Source: Cyclostephanos tholiformis
Taxonomy: Eukaryota > Bacillariophyta > Thalassiosirophyceae > Thalassiosirales > Thalassiosiraceae
DNA: 10,947 bases
Assembly (NCBI GenBank): GCA_036939975.1
Contig: JALLPB010001155.1
Span: 1-10,947, forward strand
Reading direction: 5' to 3'
Part shown: positions 7,621-10,947 of the stretch, in pieces
How the letters are laid out: the number at the start of each line of letters is the position of its first letter
Numbering within the stretch: position 1 is the stretch's first letter
Notes under the pieces: model-generated
Database searches by the model: none
What the model was told of the DNA's origin: nothing
The model's input: only the letters and a program-made list of their open reading frames with translations
Program-made: the position numbers and the translations under genes

Positions 7621-8960
7621 CTAATTTTCATCCCCGTGCGTCTCACGAACATGCTTTGCAAAGCCCTTGCTCCCCCGCCATGTCATGTGGTTGCAAAACC
7701 AGAACTGCCTTTGATTCATGTTGCTTTCATGCATGCATGCACTGCACATGTGCAATGTGTACCGCATACAGTCCTTTACCCAACACCTCCCCTGGCTGAT
7801 GCCCTCCATCCTGTCTGTCTTCCTCTTCTTCCTGTTTTTCCACCTCAGCGTGGGTGGCACCGCTGCTGCCACAGCCTTGGCAACCTGAATTTTGATGGCA
7901 GCTCATGTTTTCTGAACTCCCTCTGTGTTGTCAATGAATTCATCAGTGAGATGCCCAAAGAACTCATAGCGGCTCCTCATCTTGTTGTCTGTATGAACTA
8001 TCTGTTGATAGAAAAGGGAGGCATTGACCCAAGGATCCCAAAGTTAAACCTCTTGGCCCAATTATTGATATGAAGGTTGCAATCCATCCACGGCAGTGAG
8101 GATTTGGTTGTGGATGTCGATCTTGCCAGTGCCTGCATAGTACATGTTGATGGCCTTTGGCTGGATAACCTTGATCATCACCTTATCAAGTGGTGCCTGG
8201 CCCAACTTGTCCAGTTGGTGCAATTGCCTGCACTCAATCTTGTCCCCCTCACCTAAGCTACACATCATTATGATTAAAAAGCAATGATTTCTGTCCATTC
8301 AGGAGTTTGTATCAATAGATGCAAGGACCAACTGCAATTCTCACTTTGCCAGGATGGTGTTGATAAGGAATTGCATTAGAAACTTCTTGAGTCACTGTTT
8401 GATGTTGCCAATGAAGAAACGTCCCTTCCCCTTCATTGCCAATGCTGCCTCAGCCTCAACTGATGCAAAATATGCATTAGCCATGACTCCATGACAAGAT
8501 GACCGGTGTTATGCCATGGTGTGGTCAACTTGAAGTGGACAAGTGTCCCCTTTCTTCCTTCAGCCTTGTCGTCATCCTCTCTTCTTACACACTCTTAACT
8601 ATTTTCAGTGAGAGCATGATTATGGATGCAATGTTGGCACAATTTTGGATCTCAGTGCCATTGTCTGGATTGTTATCCCTTGTGATGTACATCAGCAGGC
8701 CATAATCAATGTAGCTCCCACCAATTCCATACCACTGGATGATTGTCTTCTTGGCCTCAAGATTGCTACCAGGAACAAACATTCTCTGTTGGTACTTGTT
8801 GAAGTTGGTAATGAAGTCATCAACCAACATCCAACCAGATGGCATTGAACCTGTTGCAAGACATCCCCATCATGCACAGGTTGATGGATGGTAGTAACTT
8901 TGACGTGGCTCTGCTGCCCTCCCAAAGATGTTGGCTACCACTGCAAAAGTTGATTGTTGT
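7621..8960 (-). pseudogene. decayed piggyBac-superfamily transposase (second lineage)
   Basis: Translating the minus strand piece by piece gives a collinear relic. In order: an N-terminal scrap (MMGMSCNRFNAIW, about 8855); SGWMLVDDFITNFN to IQNCANIASIIMLSLK (8845-8585); DDKAEGRKGTLVHFKL (about 8570-8520); ANAYFASVEAEAAL (about 8484); QPKAINMYYAGTGKIDIHN (about 8120); SRYEFFGHLTDEFIDN (about 7970-7920); then a Lys-rich linker and a Cys/His-rich tail (GRCWVKDC...MCSAC...FCNH...HVRETH, ending at 7621). The order matches DDE_Tnp_1_7 proteins of the type with a WYG motif and an IDxHN motif. It is broken by two frameshifts (between about 8585 and 8485) and about six in-frame stops. The first catalytic Asp position reads Lys (AKKTIIQWYG), the second reads Asn (ANAYFAS), and the third (GKIDIHN) is kept. 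It is clearly dead, and unrelated in detail to the intact transposase at 384-3221. The N-terminal limit is uncertain. Confidence 0.85.
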
Positions 8961-8985
8961 CAAAATTAAAGTACCCAAATGTGCA

Positions 8986-9600
8986 CAATTACCAAATGCA
9001 TACATGGATTGACCATATGCAATTTTTTGCCCCTATGATCTGGCATTCAGTGTTTCCGATATGGGGTCATTCATCCCTATATGGAAAATTTTGCACACGG
9101 GGATCATTTTGCTGATTTTTCATTTGCACACAATTTCCAAATGCATTTGGGTTAGTGACAAAACCTTTTCCCAGATGCAGTTGGTGATCCCTGATTGAAG
9201 TTGGGGATTCACTCAATTTTGGGGGATTTGCACATCTCCCTAATGCCTTTGGGGGGATTCACACAATCCCTGAATGCATTAAGTATCTGGTCCTCCAACA
9301 CTCTGTTGCTGTGGCTGTACGCCACAGGCTCTCCCCCATCATCAAATTTCACTGTCAGCAGACATAATTTGCCAAATGCATTCAGGGAGTGAGCAAGCTC
9401 AATTCAATCCAGTGGCACAATTAATGAAACTGTTCCATCAGCTTGCTCGATGGTGTGTTATTTAAGCACACACCATGGCACGCTATTTTTGTGCTCTCTT
9501 ACCATAGCTTCACTAGTGACTCAACCAGCTTTCTTGGTTGGTCATAAAAGGTGTCTCCAAATGCATTTGGGGATCCCCAAATGCATTCAAGTAGGCAGTG
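8986..9600. repeat. dispersed AAATGCATTT palindrome repeats
   Basis: The perfect 14-bp palindrome CCAAATGCATTTGG occurs at 9137-9150 and 9557-9570. Close variants lie at about 8992-8999, 9268-9283 (CCCTGAATGCATTAAG), 9372-9387 (CCAAATGCATTCAGGG) and 9575-9590 (CCCCAAATGCATTCAA). The last two copies are joined by GGGGATCCCC (9569-9578), itself a palindrome. Shared flanking words such as GGGGATTCACNCAAT recur at about 9205-9265. The units are degenerate and irregularly spaced. The zone starts where the decayed transposase ends, so it may be the terminal or subterminal part of that dead element, or an old minisatellite. No gene is supported in it. Confidence 0.65.
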
Positions 9601-9649
9601 AAAAAAATTGCATATGGTCTAATTGTGCATGTTTGGTGATTTGTTACGC

Positions 9650-10080
9650 ACGATTTTAAAAATCCCATTTTTTAAAATCCGTGCTTGATTTTTTAAAATC
9701 CGGTATGCCAGATTTTTAAAAACCAGACAAAAAGTATGCCAAAATGTGCGCACTTTGGTCAATTTGCCCCCTTTTTTAATATTCTGGTTCCAATGTTTGA
9801 AAATCTTGTTCCGGTTTTTAAAAATCTAGTCCCGATTTTTAAAAATACGGACTATGTATTTTTTCCTGTTTTTTGAAAATCTGGTCCTTATTTTTAAAAA
9901 ACCCGGATGTATTTTTTCCTGATTTCCAAAAATCTGTTCCAGATTTTTAAAAACCGGCATCCAATTATTAAAAAATCCAAACGTTGTCCCAATTTTCAAA
10001 AATCTGTTCCCCCTTTTTAAAAATACTACCTATGTCTGGTTTTTTCATTTTTGAAAATGGGGACCAGATTTGTGAAAATA
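9650..10080. repeat. degenerate TTTTTAAAAA palindrome array (AT-rich)
   Basis: About 17 imperfect units of the form gATTTTTAAAAATc occur at roughly 15-45 base spacing. Many are linked by short C/G words such as CCGG, CTGGTCC or CTGTTCC. Typical cores lie at about 9650, 9668, 9690, 9711, 9772, 9815, 9834, 9890, 9941, 9966 and 10012. Most cores contain TTAA, and each can form a hairpin. There is no coding content. It is probably an old satellite or minisatellite. Confidence 0.75.
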
Positions 10081-10320
10081 TGGCACCACGACCCCTCCAA
10101 CATTATCAGTTGAAAGTATTTCTCATATAGAATCATGGAGCCTGTCTATTATCATCGCGAATACAAAGTATTTTGTTCTGGTGACAATGCCAACTGTTAT
10201 GATCCTGACGACTTGTCAGACGTGTCAGTTCCATCCGGCGATGAGGGTAGATGCCAGCTGTTGGCCCATGGGTCTTATAGAATATTGATTCTGTAATTAA
10301 AACTAAGTCAGATTCTATAT
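10081..10320. other. short noncoding segment between repeat arrays
   Basis: This is less repetitive sequence without a gene. It holds an inverted pair TATAGAAT (10276-10283) and ATTCTATA (10311-10318), and a further TATAGAATC copy near 10126, just before the hairpin array. Confidence 0.4.
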
Positions 10321-10440
10321 TAGATGGTTATTTATACCATATAATATCGAACCTAGATGGTCCAAAACCATCTAACCTCAAATCTAGATGGTGGTCTTAC
10401 CATCTAACCTTGAACTGAGATGGCGTGTCACCATCTAAAA
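10321..10440. repeat. tandem hairpin array, four units of about 32 bp
   Basis: Four successive units start at 10321, 10354, 10385 and 10417 (steps of 33, 31 and 32 bases). Each has the stem TAGATGGT ... ACCATCTA or a close variant, followed by a linker such as acctcaaatc or ccttgaactg. The loops all differ: roughly TTATTTATA, CCAAA, GGTCTT and CGTGTC. Unit 1 has a mutated right stem (CCATATAA) and unit 4 has a mutated left end (GAGATGG). Stem conservation with loop divergence is evident by eye. Confidence 0.8.
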
Positions 10441-10947
10441 TCAGATTGAGGTCATTGTTCTCACTGTCCCCATTGTTGTCATCCTCCCTCTTCCTCCTCA
10501 TTGTTGTTGTCCTTGTCCTGTCCTTGCCATTGACCTCATTGTCACCCTTGTCATCATCCTCATCATCATCATTGTCGATGTTGTTGTCGACATTGTCGTC
10601 ATCTTTGTCTTTGTCTCCTCGTCATCACCCTTGTTGTTCTCCTTGTTGTTGTCATCATTGACGTTGTTGTCATCGTTGTCGTCTGCCATCACCCTCATCA
10701 TCATCCTTGTTGTCATTGTTGTCATCGTTGTCATCGTTGTTGTCATTGTTGCCGTCGTTGTCATCATCATCATCTTTGTCATCGTTTGTCATTGACTCGT
10801 CATCTTCTTGTCATCTTCTCATCATTGTGTTTGTCTTCTCTCATCCTCAACCTTGTTCTCATCCTCATCCTCATGCCCTTGGCATCGTTGTTGTCATCAT
10901 CATAGTTGTCATGGTCATCATCGAATTTGATTGTTGAATTGTCATCC
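10441..10947. repeat. GTT/GTC/ATC triplet low-complexity tract
   Basis: This is a long irregular microsatellite-like tract made mostly of NTY triplets (GTT, GTC, ATC, ATT, CTC) with runs such as TTGTTGTCATCGTTGTC. One plus-strand frame reads Val/Ile-rich, and the opposite minus-strand frame reads Asp/Asn-rich. Strand composition is strongly skewed: the plus strand is T and C rich and poor in A runs. Several stops break every long frame, and start codons and domains are absent, so I treat it as noncoding repeat DNA that runs off the window. Confidence 0.75.

Noticed and set aside
7720..7765. Alternating CATGCATGCATGCAC / TGCACATGTGCA tract as a Z-DNA or regulatory element
   Set aside because: It is short, and lies inside the zinc-finger part of the dead transposase, where it is read as Met/His/Cys codons; no further support.
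7492..8073. Plus-strand ORF of 193 codons with a hydrophobic N-terminus
   Set aside because: It begins at a non-ATG codon, is low complexity in Pro and Cys, and lies antisense to the decayed transposase, whose minus-strand reading explains the sequence.
10321..10440. Possible CRISPR array
   Set aside because: The units are hairpins whose variable part is the loop, not a spacer of constant length between identical repeats. There are only four degenerate units, and the context is a eukaryotic genome.
10498..10782. 94-codon Met/Thr-rich then Asp/Asn-rich ORF
   Set aside because: It is a by-product of the triplet repeat tract; the frame drifts and no domain is present.

Overview
This is nuclear eukaryotic DNA, most likely from a microbial alga or other stramenopile. 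A diatom is my best guess, but it is not proven. The support is a spliced protein kinase gene with two very short GT-AG introns (86 and 81 nt), a CaaX lipidation tail, two different piggyBac-superfamily transposases, long low-complexity noncoding DNA, and no operons or bacterial ribosome binding sites. I saw no rRNA, tRNA or CRISPR array.

Layout: (1) 104-3569 is an almost complete piggyBac-type DNA transposon. It holds one intact 945-residue transposase on the minus strand (384-3221), flanked by an inverted repeat (104-146 and 3533-3569). (2) 3570-3992 is a short intergenic or promoter stretch. (3) 3993-6310 is a three-exon plus-strand gene for a G-protein-coupled receptor kinase (GRK) of 716 residues. 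It has an N-terminal receptor-sensing helix, a split RGS-homology domain with a large insertion, a GRK2-like kinase core, no PH domain and a C-terminal prenylation box. It is head to head with the transposase. (4) 6311-7620 is mostly unassigned, with one weak coding-like relic on the minus strand at about 7034-7341. (5) 7621 to about 8960 (minus strand) is a heavily decayed second piggyBac-superfamily transposase. It has stops and frameshifts, and two of its three recognisable catalytic Asp positions are lost. (6) 8990-10947 is a run of four different repeat zones: AAATGCATTT palindromes, a TTTTTAAAAA palindrome array rich in TTAA, a 32-bp-period hairpin array built on AGATGG...CCATCT, and a GTT/GTC/ATC triplet-type low-complexity tract.

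The kinase is the only evident host gene. It would phosphorylate activated seven-transmembrane receptors at a membrane to which it is anchored by its own lipid. The rest of the window is transposons and repeats, some of which (TTAA-rich DNA) are the kind of target that piggyBac elements insert into. The most notable points are the domain architecture of the kinase, the stop-free 81-nt intron, the intact transposon and the variable-loop hairpin array.
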